A DNA stretch of 64,000 nt from Methylobacter tundripaludum SV96 (GTDB lineage: Bacteria > Pseudomonadota > Gammaproteobacteria > Methylococcales > Methylomonadaceae): NCBI RefSeq assembly GCF_000190755.2, contig NZ_JH109152.1, forward strand, positions 1,086,555 through 1,150,554, read 5' to 3'. Position 1 is the first letter of the stretch; each line of letters begins with the position of its first letter. Below, in pieces: positions 35,751 through 43,489 of this stretch. Both the position numbers and the translations under genes were made by a program. A model generated the notes under the pieces. It saw nothing but the letters and a program-made list of their open reading frames with translations. It searched no databases and was not told the DNA's origin.

Positions 35751-36740
35751 AATGTGAATTAAGAGCTAACGCGTAAATAATTCCAAAAAAACATGGCGGC
35801 GGCCAACTTGCCGAATACATGCACCATCAGACCGCTGTATGATCGAACCTTACCCGCGCATTCAATGCCTGTTTGTTGTTCAATCCAGCCGAATAAAGTT
35901 TCAATCGGCTGCCTGATACGAGAAACGGCAGTCGATAACCATTGATCCTGGGGCTCTAAATACCTTTGGCCTTTTTGTTTTTTTACCGGCGTTAATACCG
36001 TCAGGTTTTGAGTTTCTTTCACTTCTTTTGCATCTGATCGGTGATAGGCTTTATCGCCATAGAGCTCATTGTGAGTTAATTCAGGCCTAATCTGATCAAA
36101 TACTGTTCCATCATGGCAACTTGCTCCGGTTACACCAATGTATTCAGGATTCGGCAACGTGCCCGCTTGACGACGCCCGACGATATGAACCCGAACACCG
36201 TAATAGTACAGTTTCTTGGTTGAACAATAGCCCGCATCCGCTAACTCCCTTGCAACGCGTGCTTTAAACCGGTGACCTTGCTTGGCTAGCGCCACAGGGA
36301 AAGAATCCATCAACCAGACTTGCCCTTGATTTTTTTCTTCTTGCTCTTGCTGAATGATTTCCAGCAACGGCGCGAAAACATCAGCTACCTTATTCAGTCG
36401 CTGAACAAAGGCTGTGTAACTGGGTAGCCTTGGAAACCAATGCCGCAAATGGCGATCGGCATAACCATAGATCTTTTTTAGCTCTCTATTTTTATCAATG
36501 ACACCGAATAGATAGATCGCTATGACTTCTTCATCTGTAAAACTCAAGTCTGCGTAATTCGACATTCGCTGACTATAAACCCAAAGGTTATCCTGATAGC
36601 GCTTGCATACATACAGGTAAATTGTTATTAATTGTTCTTGCCAGTTCATCGCTTACTTAGAGGATTGGGGGGAGTCGTGTCTTTCCCAATATTCTAGCCC
36701 AACCGGTGATCTGGCTTCTATTTAGCTCTTAATTCACATT
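35751..36740 (-). mobile_element. IS982-family insertion sequence, intact
   Basis: Inverted ends AATGTGAATTAAGAGCTA (35751-35768) and its exact inverse (36723-36740) flank one complete transposase gene. No obvious target duplication. The element lies between the integrase relic and the tRNA gene. Confidence 0.88.
35759..36649 (-). CDS. IS982-family transposase
   Basis: 296 residues. LSFTDEEVIAIYLFGVIDKN and FPRLPSYTAFVQRLN are typical IS982 N-terminal sequence; VWLMDSFPVALAK carries the first catalytic Asp, ELYGDKAYHRSD the second, and RIRQPIETLFGWIEQQTGIE the Glu. The frame is complete. Confidence 0.93.
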   Translation of the reverse strand: MNWQEQLITIYLYVCKRYQDNLWVYSQRMSNYADLSFTDEEVIAIYLFGVIDKNRELKKIYGYADRHLRHWFPRLPSYTAFVQRLNKVADVFAPLLEIIQQEQEEKNQGQVWLMDSFPVALAKQGHRFKARVARELADAGYCSTKKLYYYGVRVHIVGRRQAGTLPNPEYIGVTGASCHDGTVFDQIRPELTHNELYGDKAYHRSDAKEVKETQNLTVLTPVKKQKGQRYLEPQDQWLSTAVSRIRQPIETLFGWIEQQTGIECAGKVRSYSGLMVHVFGKLAAAMFFWNYLRVSS

Positions 36741-36847
36741 TAAATTAGGCGATAACTCGCTTGCTTACAAGCATTAGAACAATAAACAGGTGCTCGACCT
36801 ATAGCAATACGCTCAAGAGGAGCAAAACAATATTTGCAACTGGACAC
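36740..36847 (-). CDS. possible mini zinc-finger protein, 35 aa
   Basis: Starting at GTG 36847 with GAGG about 10 nt upstream, the frame reads VSSCKYCFAPLERIAIGRAP then VYCSNACKQASYRLI and stops. The CxxC and CxxxC pairs resemble the short zinc-binding C-termini of many bacterial and phage proteins. The stop lies at the very border of IS982, so the original protein may have been longer. Speculative. Confidence 0.35.
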   Translation of the reverse strand: MSSCKYCFAPLERIAIGRAPVYCSNACKQASYRLI

Positions 36848-36903
36848 TTTATGGACACCTCAATAAAAGATAAACATTGAAGCTTCGCAAGGCTTTGATT
36901 ATA

Positions 36904-36979
<76 letters not shown>

Positions 36980-37082
36980 ATTAGCGTCTATCGTACCTTA
37001 GAGTACCCCTGTAAGACTATTTAAAACTGAGCTATCGACTGACAGTTATCCTGATCTTTTATTTCTTTAGGACCGCCAATTT

Positions 37083-38147
37083 TCATAGTTCTAACTTAGC
37101 CGTTTTTTTGGCGTAACTTAACGCGCCCAGCAAAGCAACCTCAGGATTGGTGCATACTTTAACCGATATTTTCTGCAAGACGGCCCGACAACGTCCCTTT
37201 GCCAAAAAGCCCTGCATAAACTCGCCCTGTTGCAGCACGGGCAAGATTTTTGCACCTATGCCTCCGGCCAGATAAACACCGCCATAAGGCAGGCACTTTA
37301 GCGCCAGGTTTCCCGATTCCGCGCCATATAACCTGCAAAACAAGCTTAACGCTTCAACACACAACGCATCGCTTCCGGCAACGCCTGCCTCGCCTATGAC
37401 TGCGGCCGGATCTCGCTCGGTCATTTGCTGCTCGGTTTCCGGGTTGGTTTGTGCGCAGTTGATATGTTTGAGAAATTGATAAATATTAACCAAGCCTTCA
37501 CCGGAGATGAGGCGTTCACAGCTGATGTGCTCAGGGTATTTTTCCAGTAAGTGCCTGAGCAATGCTATTTCCCGCTCATTAGTCGGCGAAAAATCGGCGT
37601 GCCCGCCTTCACTGGCAATAATGTGATATTTAGCACCATCCCATGCGATTATTGCTTCGCCCAAGCCGGTTCCGGCGGCAATTACGGCAATGTTGCCTTG
37701 CTGCCGTTGTTCATCGGGATTCAGCTCGACGAAATTATGCTCCGGCAAGTCCAACAAGCCCCATGCGGTAGCTTCCAGGTCATTCAACAACCAGACATTC
37801 TGAGTATTGACCCGCTCGCCAATTTCTTTACTGCTGAGCACCCACGGTAAATTGGTTGTTTCGCAACGGCCGTCGGCAATAACGCCGGCCACTCCGATGC
37901 AAACAGCCGCTATCTGCGAGCAATCTGTGTCAGCCAAAAATGCTGCTAATAACTCGGTAAACGTTTGATAGTTGGTACTGGAAAATTGCTCTTTTTTTAG
38001 GCACTTTACATCATCGCCTTCGATCTCAAACAGTGCCAGGATGGTTTTTGTACCTCCTACGTCACCGGCCAGACAAATCCGCCTGGAGCGGATTTGTACG
38101 CGAAGCGCCGGAAGGGGGGCGGCCATGGACAGCCCGGCATGAATCAT
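37083..38147 (-). CDS. glk: glucokinase
   Basis: 354 residues of the bacterial Glk family (ROK-independent): LAGDVGGTKTILALFEIEG (phosphate-binding), WLLNDLEATAWG (catalytic Asp in ND), IAAGTGLGEAII and SEGGHADFSPTNERE, then CERLISGEGLVNIY. Phosphorylates glucose with ATP in the cytoplasm. The first 23 residues (MIHAGLSMAAPLPALRV on) precede the usual start. The first ATG overlaps the DUF411 stop by 4 nt, supporting it; the extension overlies a hairpin (AAATCCGC/GCGGATTT near 38075). Confidence 0.9.
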   Translation of the reverse strand: MIHAGLSMAAPLPALRVQIRSRRICLAGDVGGTKTILALFEIEGDDVKCLKKEQFSSTNYQTFTELLAAFLADTDCSQIAAVCIGVAGVIADGRCETTNLPWVLSSKEIGERVNTQNVWLLNDLEATAWGLLDLPEHNFVELNPDEQRQQGNIAVIAAGTGLGEAIIAWDGAKYHIIASEGGHADFSPTNEREIALLRHLLEKYPEHISCERLISGEGLVNIYQFLKHINCAQTNPETEQQMTERDPAAVIGEAGVAGSDALCVEALSLFCRLYGAESGNLALKCLPYGGVYLAGGIGAKILPVLQQGEFMQGFLAKGRCRAVLQKISVKVCTNPEVALLGALSYAKKTAKLEL

Positions 38148-38599
38148 TGAGTGCCTTCGTAGCTGTTAAACACTTTGGCATGATTTTCACGATCGAAACT
38201 CATCACTTTATACGGATCTTTTGTTTCGCCCATTTCCATGCCCGGACTGCCGTTAACCATGCCGGGGACGGCGATTCCGACAACTTTAGGTTTGGCTTTC
38301 AACAATGTTTTTATGTCATTTGCGGGCACATGACCTTCAACAACATAACCGTCGACGATGGCGGTATGGCAGGACGCCATTTCCCGGGTAACGCCGTATT
38401 TATCCTTTATGGACTGCACGTCATTGGTGACGATATCTTCTACATTGAAATTATTTTCTTTCAAATGCTCCAGCCACTTGCCGCAACAGGTACAAGTCGG
38501 ACTCCTATGAACCACGATATCAATAGGCTTGCTCTCGGCACTGACGGCCATATTGGCAACCAGCAAACTGATTGCCAAAAAAGTTTTCGATATTCTCAT
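38144..38599 (-). CDS. DUF411 exported metal-binding protein
   Basis: 151 residues with a signal peptide (about 1-21). CTCCGKW (Cys36, 38, 39) is the DUF411 metal-binding motif, followed by GVTREMASCHTAIVDGYVVE and GHVPANDI. These periplasmic proteins are often found with copper resistance genes, so copper handling is a fair guess in an organism with copper monooxygenases. Stop overlaps glk start (ATGA). Confidence 0.88.
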   Translation of the reverse strand: MRISKTFLAISLLVANMAVSAESKPIDIVVHRSPTCTCCGKWLEHLKENNFNVEDIVTNDVQSIKDKYGVTREMASCHTAIVDGYVVEGHVPANDIKTLLKAKPKVVGIAVPGMVNGSPGMEMGETKDPYKVMSFDRENHAKVFNSYEGTQ

Positions 38600-38632
38600 C
38601 GTCGTAACCTCTTTATTGATTAGATTAATTGC

Positions 38633-39700
38633 TTAGGCCTGATGATAAACCCGGCTGTGCTCATGCACGGCGTCAACCATCGCTTTAACATGATCGGGAT
38701 TCATATCCGGCAAAATGCCGTGTCCCAGGTTGAACACATGCCCTGAACCCGAGCCGTATTTATGTAAAATGGTTTTTACTTTTTCGGTGATGACTTCAGG
38801 ACTGGCATACAGCGCAACCGGGTCCATATTGCCCTGCAGTGCGACCTGATGACCGACTCTGGCGCGAGCCTGTTGCATATCGGTCTGCCAATCCAGCCCC
38901 AGCGCATCATAGCCGGAATCGGCCATGGCTTCCAGCCAAAGCCCACCGCCTTTGGTGAACAGGATAGTGGGGATCTGCTGCCCGTCTACAGTTGTTTTAA
39001 GCAATGCTCTGACTTGCTTGGCGTAGTATAAGGAAAATTCGACATAATCTTCGGTCGTTAGCATGCCGCCCCAGGTATCGAACAACATAACCGCCTGAGC
39101 GCCCGCTTCGATTTGGGCATTCAAGTAAGCCGCGACCGATTGCGCCAGTTTATCCAGCATGACATGCATCAACTTGGGCTGCTCGTACATCATGCTTTTA
39201 ACTTTTTGAAAGCTCTTGCTGCTGCCGCCCTCAACCATATACGTCGCCAACGTCCAGGGACTGCCGGAAAATCCGATTAACGGCACGCTGCCTTGCAGGT
39301 TTTTTCTTATCAGTCGAACCGCATCAACCACGTAACGTAAATCCGTTTCCGGGTCGGGAATCGGCAGCTTATTCACGTCCGCCGCCGTCCTGACCGGGTT
39401 GCTAAACTTAGGCCCCTCGCCTTCGGTAAAATAAAGCCCCAAACCCATGGCATCGGGAATGGTCAATATATCCGAAAACAGAATGGCCGCATCAAAATCA
39501 AAGCGTCGTAACGGCTGTAAGGTGACTTCACAGGCCAGCTCAGGATTGGTACACAGATCCAAAAAACTGCCGGCCTGCTCCCTGACTTTCCGGTATTCCG
39601 GCAGATAACGCCCCGCTTGGCGCATCATCCAAATCGGTGTGTAGTCCACAGGTTGTTTTAACAGCGCTCTAATAAAGGTATCGTTTTTTAATGCGGTCAT
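38633..39700 (-). CDS. hemE: uroporphyrinogen decarboxylase
   Basis: 355 residues, the normal length. Substrate-site motif [16 protein letters not shown] (about 21-36), catalytic Asp in [12 protein letters not shown], and [28 protein letters not shown] and [15 protein letters not shown]. Converts uroporphyrinogen III to coproporphyrinogen III in haem synthesis. Lies between damX and the DUF411 gene on the same strand. Confidence 0.97.
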   Translation of the reverse strand: MTALKNDTFIRALLKQPVDYTPIWMMRQAGRYLPEYRKVREQAGSFLDLCTNPELACEVTLQPLRRFDFDAAILFSDILTIPDAMGLGLYFTEGEGPKFSNPVRTAADVNKLPIPDPETDLRYVVDAVRLIRKNLQGSVPLIGFSGSPWTLATYMVEGGSSKSFQKVKSMMYEQPKLMHVMLDKLAQSVAAYLNAQIEAGAQAVMLFDTWGGMLTTEDYVEFSLYYAKQVRALLKTTVDGQQIPTILFTKGGGLWLEAMADSGYDALGLDWQTDMQQARARVGHQVALQGNMDPVALYASPEVITEKVKTILHKYGSGSGHVFNLGHGILPDMNPDHVKAMVDAVHEHSRVYHQA

Positions 39701-39774
39701 GGATTTAATTCGTCGGGTTTAAAATTAGGATGTTTTATCGTATGAGCGATCAATCGGTTGCTGCTACTTATGTT

Positions 39775-41661
39775 CTATTGAGCTATTTTTCTTACCAACG
39801 CTCTGTGGAACTCAAAGGGCAAGGACTGCTTGGCTTTATTGGCTGATTCGGTATCGGAATATGAGCCGTACTCTAAAATAAATTTTTCTTTGCCTTTGGC
39901 TATCGTTCTAATCACTCTAATATCCGGTGCCAACGCCGGGTATTTTTTGAACATGTCGTCCGCAGACGATTGCTTTGATAACACCATAAGCTGCAACGTA
40001 AAATTATTTGCTGACGGTGCCGATGGCGCTTCGACTGCCAGGGATGGCGGAAGTGTCGCAACGGGTAGGGAACCAGTGCGACCGACTGCCGGGGATGCCG
40101 GAAGTGTCGCAATCGGTAGGGAATCGATGCGACCAGGTTCCACTTGCTGAGGTGCGGGAGTTTCCATGACTCGCTGTTCAGGAACTGCCACAACGTCTAC
40201 CGGCTTTGGCGGTATCTGGGTTGTTTCCAGACTATTGGGCGTAAACGGCTCCGCACTATTAACCGTTTTCTTCAATTCCGCTTGTTTTAATTTTTCTCGC
40301 GATGCCCAAAGTCGCTCAGCCATTTTCTGCGGCGCGACATCAGGTTGCTTCTTATCCGGCTTCTGGTCCACTTCAACGGCCTTTACCGGCTCTGATTGGG
40401 CTTTAATTTCCGAATTCTGAGCGACGGGCGATTCGGCGTTATTAGACGCTTTACTTAGCTCCGCTTGCTTGGGTTTTTCTTGCTCGGCCCCAAGCGGTAC
40501 AGGATGCGCTGACGACGGCATGGCCGCGACTGCTCCGGCACTTCCTCCATCCCGGGAGGTCGAATCAGGAGGCAGAGCACTCAAAGTAGACGGTTTAGGC
40601 GCTACAGGGCTGGTTTCAGTTGTTAGCTGCTTATCAACAGCCGTACTTGCTGCCTCAGGTTTTACCGTGGGAGTAACAGCCTGTTGATAGTCCTTGCTTA
40701 CATTGCCTTCGACTGAAGACTCTAACGCGTCTTTCGCTTCATGTCCCGGTACTGATTGCTGCGGGATAACCGGCTGAACGGGCGGCAGCGCGAGCATTAT
40801 CTGAGACTCCGGCCGTGGAGGAGCAACTTCGATATTGTCCGCTTTCTGTTCGACAGCAACAGGTGCTGTTACTTTTTTATCATTATTTTTTGATGATATT
40901 AACCACTGAACGCCTAACGCTATAACAATTGCCGCCGCAACAGCAAGGACAAGTATCCATTTCAATTTTCCGCCTGGCTTAACGCCGGTGGACAATCCGG
41001 ATATTTCGGCGATAATCCTGCCCGGAACGCCATGCGTCTCCCGGTAGATATGCGCTATCATGTTGTCGCCGATTGCTTTAAGCGACAAGTTTGCGTAAGG
41101 TTTTGTTGACAAATGCTGTAAAAAATCGCCGCACTGTTTTTCTGATAAGGGAGGGATTTCAACGATATGGCAATCATCAATCGCTCGATCCGAGCCTCGT
41201 TTCACCTGCAACTCATCATGCGTTAAAGCGAAAATCACTCTTAAAACGGGATTTGCCGCTGCATATTGAATGATTGCCGCGATCAGGCCGGGAACTAATT
41301 CGCCCGCATTATCAATAACCAATACGACTTGTTTATATTGACCTGCATAGTGAACAGATTTGCTTGACTGAGCCTTAAACAGCTGCCCCTGAATCGCCTC
41401 AAAACTTACGTCGGCATTACCCTGTATAAGGCAATACCGCCATGATTCAGTCTTGCGCTCCTGCAAAATCTTAAGCAACGTCGTTTTACCGATGCCTTCC
41501 GGACCGCAGACAACAAGGGCTTGTGTCAGGTTTGAAAGCAGGTGAATTAATAAATCAAGCTTCTGTGTTCGTTCCTTCGTTATCAAGGATTGAGCGGCCT
41601 TATTTACCTGATCGGTCGGCTGCTGTTTCACATGATAAGTAAAAGTATCATCTTCTACCAT
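39775..41661 (-). CDS. damX: DamX-like SPOR-domain cell-division protein
   Basis: 628 residues: an AAA-like ATPase region (Walker A GPEGIGKTTLLK near 53-64), a transmembrane helix (WILVLAVAAAIVIALGVQWL, about 235-254), a long Pro/Ala/Glu-rich linker and a C-terminal SPOR domain (about 550-628) that should bind denuded septal peptidoglycan. Position after aroB matches E. coli damX. The linker contains two copies of a 17-residue unit (GRTGSLPVATLPPSLAV) encoded by the 51-bp repeat at 40033-40134. Start overlaps aroB by 14 nt. Confidence 0.9.
   Translation of the reverse strand: MVEDDTFTYHVKQQPTDQVNKAAQSLITKERTQKLDLLIHLLSNLTQALVVCGPEGIGKTTLLKILQERKTESWRYCLIQGNADVSFEAIQGQLFKAQSSKSVHYAGQYKQVVLVIDNAGELVPGLIAAIIQYAAANPVLRVIFALTHDELQVKRGSDRAIDDCHIVEIPPLSEKQCGDFLQHLSTKPYANLSLKAIGDNMIAHIYRETHGVPGRIIAEISGLSTGVKPGGKLKWILVLAVAAAIVIALGVQWLISSKNNDKKVTAPVAVEQKADNIEVAPPRPESQIMLALPPVQPVIPQQSVPGHEAKDALESSVEGNVSKDYQQAVTPTVKPEAASTAVDKQLTTETSPVAPKPSTLSALPPDSTSRDGGSAGAVAAMPSSAHPVPLGAEQEKPKQAELSKASNNAESPVAQNSEIKAQSEPVKAVEVDQKPDKKQPDVAPQKMAERLWASREKLKQAELKKTVNSAEPFTPNSLETTQIPPKPVDVVAVPEQRVMETPAPQQVEPGRIDSLPIATLPASPAVGRTGSLPVATLPPSLAVEAPSAPSANNFTLQLMVLSKQSSADDMFKKYPALAPDIRVIRTIAKGKEKFILEYGSYSDTESANKAKQSLPFEFHRALVRKIAQ
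40033..40134. repeat. 51-bp in-frame repeat, two units in damX
   Basis: Two tandem 51-bp units beginning GACTGCC(A/G)GGGATG, each with GAAGTGTCGCAA and GGTAGGGAA. As 51 is 17 codons, the damX frame is kept. The same unit is in pilP and in the hlyD locus. Confidence 0.9.
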
Positions 41662-42730
41662 AGGTTTTAAGTGTCATCTCCAATAGGTCTTGGTCTACGT
41701 CTACGGGCAATGTTGCCATGCCGATTTTTTGTAAAAGGATCAGTCTTATTTGACCGTCTACATTCTTTTTGTCTACCGCCATTAACTCCAAAAACCGGTC
41801 TGAATCAATTTGTTCCGGCGGAACGATGGGCAGCTTTGCTTTTTTAAATAGTGCAATAATTCTTGCGACATCTTCATCGTTCAGCCAGCCTTTTCTTCTG
41901 GAAAGATCGGCGGCCTGACAGGTGCCGATGGCTACCGCCTCGCCATGAAGATATTTACCGTAACCGGCGCCGGTTTCTATCGCATGCCCAAAAGTGTGAC
42001 CTAAATTTAACGTCGCCCTGACGCCGGTTTCGGTTTCATCTTCGCCGACAATTTCTGCTTTATTAATGCACGACTGTTCAATGGCATAAGCCAATGCCTG
42101 CTTATCTCTGGCCAGTAACGCACCAATGTTGTTTTCCAGCCATTCAAAGAATTCAGCGTCCCTGATCAGGCCGTACTTAATCACTTCGGCCAGACCTGCG
42201 GCTAATTGACGGTCATCCAGCGTATCCAAAACATCGGCATCGGCGATAACACATTGCGGCTGATAAAAAGCGCCGATCATGTTTTTGCCCAGCGGATGAT
42301 TAACGCCGGTTTTGCCTCCCACCGAAGAATCAACCTGCGCCAGCAATGTGGTGGGTATTTGCAGGAACGGGATGCCTCGTTGATAACAGGCCGCCGCAAA
42401 GCCGCCCATGTCGCCAATAACACCGCCGCCTAAAGCAATCAAGGTGGCATTGCGGCTAAACTTGCTGGCCAGCAGTTTATCAAAAATTTGAGTTACAAAA
42501 TCTAAAGTCTTGAATTGTTCGCCATCGGGCAGTATCACTGTTTCGACAGTATAGCCCTGCAAATTCTTTAAAACTGCATTCAGATAGAGGGGGGCAATGG
42601 TTTCATTGGTAACCACAACAACCTGCTTGGACTTTATATGCTTTATGAACAGTTCAGACTGGCTCAGTAAATCAGAGCCTATATAGATCGGGTAACTACG
42701 GTCACCTAATTCAACCAGTAATTTTTTCAT
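41648..42730 (-). CDS. aroB: 3-dehydroquinate synthase
   Basis: 360 residues, standard AroB: NAD-binding GGGVIGDMGGFAAACYQRG, IPTTLLAQVDSSVGGKTGVN, zinc ligands in AEVIKYGLIRD and NLGHTFGHAIE plus HGEAVAIG. Second step of the shikimate pathway. Between aroK and damX as in E. coli; overlaps damX by 14 nt. Confidence 0.97.
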   Translation of the reverse strand: MKKLLVELGDRSYPIYIGSDLLSQSELFIKHIKSKQVVVVTNETIAPLYLNAVLKNLQGYTVETVILPDGEQFKTLDFVTQIFDKLLASKFSRNATLIALGGGVIGDMGGFAAACYQRGIPFLQIPTTLLAQVDSSVGGKTGVNHPLGKNMIGAFYQPQCVIADADVLDTLDDRQLAAGLAEVIKYGLIRDAEFFEWLENNIGALLARDKQALAYAIEQSCINKAEIVGEDETETGVRATLNLGHTFGHAIETGAGYGKYLHGEAVAIGTCQAADLSRRKGWLNDEDVARIIALFKKAKLPIVPPEQIDSDRFLELMAVDKKNVDGQIRLILLQKIGMATLPVDVDQDLLEMTLKTYGRR

Positions 42731-42744
42731 ATTTATTAATGCTT

Positions 42745-42820
42745 GTAGATCGGGTTAGATAGTGTAACCTGACATTTGCCGCTTCGATGTGTCGGGTTAC
42801 GCTACGCTAACCCGACCTAC
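42745..42820. repeat. inverted repeat, GTCGGGTTACGC family (copy 1)
   Basis: Arm TGTCGGGTTACGCTACGCTA at 42790 onward is the inverse of a decayed arm starting 42745. A second copy with better arms is at 58773-58849. Located between aroK and aroB. Confidence 0.8.
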
Positions 42821-42831
42821 ATACGACCGCA

Positions 42832-42883
42832 TGGACGCAAGAGGTAGAGCACTGCAGGAGCAGCGTAGCGGCGTGCCGAGATT
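42832..42883. repeat. diverged copy of the IS3-junction repeat
   Basis: GCATGGACGCAAGAGGTAGA and GCAGGAGCAG then GTGCCGAG parallel the 59-nt sequence found in both IS3 elements. Non-coding, directly after aroK. Confidence 0.7.
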
Positions 42884-42890
42884 TTGTTTA

Positions 42891-43415
42891 TTAACGATTA
42901 ACTGAGTTGTATTCTTCTAAAATGTGGCTAACGACTTCTTTGCTTTGCATGACGCCCGTGTCAATTTTAAAGTCGGCGCAAGACAAATACAGCGGCTCAC
43001 GTTGCGCGAATAAACTTTCTATCCGATCTCTGGGGTTATCTGTTTTCAGCAAGGGGCGTTGAGTATCTCTGCGCGTCCGCTCCAGAATCCTTTCTACCGA
43101 ACATTGCAGATAAACTATAAAGCCATTTTCTTTCAATAGCCTACGATTTTCTTCGCGCAAAATCGCACCACCACCGGTGGCCAGTACGATACCTTCCATT
43201 TGCGTCAATTGCTGAATCATTTTCTGCTCCCTATCCCTGAATCCTTCTTCCCCCTCGAATTCGAATATGGTCGGAATATCTACGCCGGTTCTTTCCTCAA
43301 TCGCTTTGTCACTGTCATAAAAAGGCAACTTAAGCGCCCTGGCTAACTGCCGTCCTATCGTAGTTTTTCCTGCACCCATGAGGCCAACTAAATATATATT
43401 CTCTGATCGCGTCAT
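42891..43415 (-). CDS. aroK: shikimate kinase
   Basis: 174 residues: P-loop GLMGAGKTTIGRQLA (about 12-26), shikimate-binding DSDKAIEERTG and FRDREQ, then VLATGGGAILREENR (glycine-rich Walker B region) and RDTQRPLLK (lid). Phosphorylates shikimate with ATP. Follows pilQ with a terminator between. Confidence 0.97.
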   Translation of the reverse strand: MTRSENIYLVGLMGAGKTTIGRQLARALKLPFYDSDKAIEERTGVDIPTIFEFEGEEGFRDREQKMIQQLTQMEGIVLATGGGAILREENRRLLKENGFIVYLQCSVERILERTRRDTQRPLLKTDNPRDRIESLFAQREPLYLSCADFKIDTGVMQSKEVVSHILEEYNSVNR

Positions 43416-43444
43416 GACCTGCCTTATTTGCGGGTTAAACCATT

Positions 43445-43474
43445 AAAAAAGGGGGCATTATGCCCCCTTTTTGC
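43445..43474 (-). terminator. rho-independent terminator between pilQ and aroK
   Basis: Perfect stem GGGGGCAT/ATGCCCCC flanked by A and T runs, 16 nt after the pilQ stop; it may end the pil transcript or attenuate it ahead of aroKB. Confidence 0.9.
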
Positions 43475-43489
43475 TTCAAGTAGAAGCAA

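Noticed and set aside
21499..36903. A left attachment site as a duplicate of the tRNA-Thr 3' end
   Set aside because: I looked for repeats of the T-arm and acceptor sequence in the accessory region and saw none; the left border remains undefined.
40033..40134. Two 51-bp units as a CRISPR or satellite
   Set aside because: No unique spacers; the units are directly adjacent, in frame, and recur in other genes.
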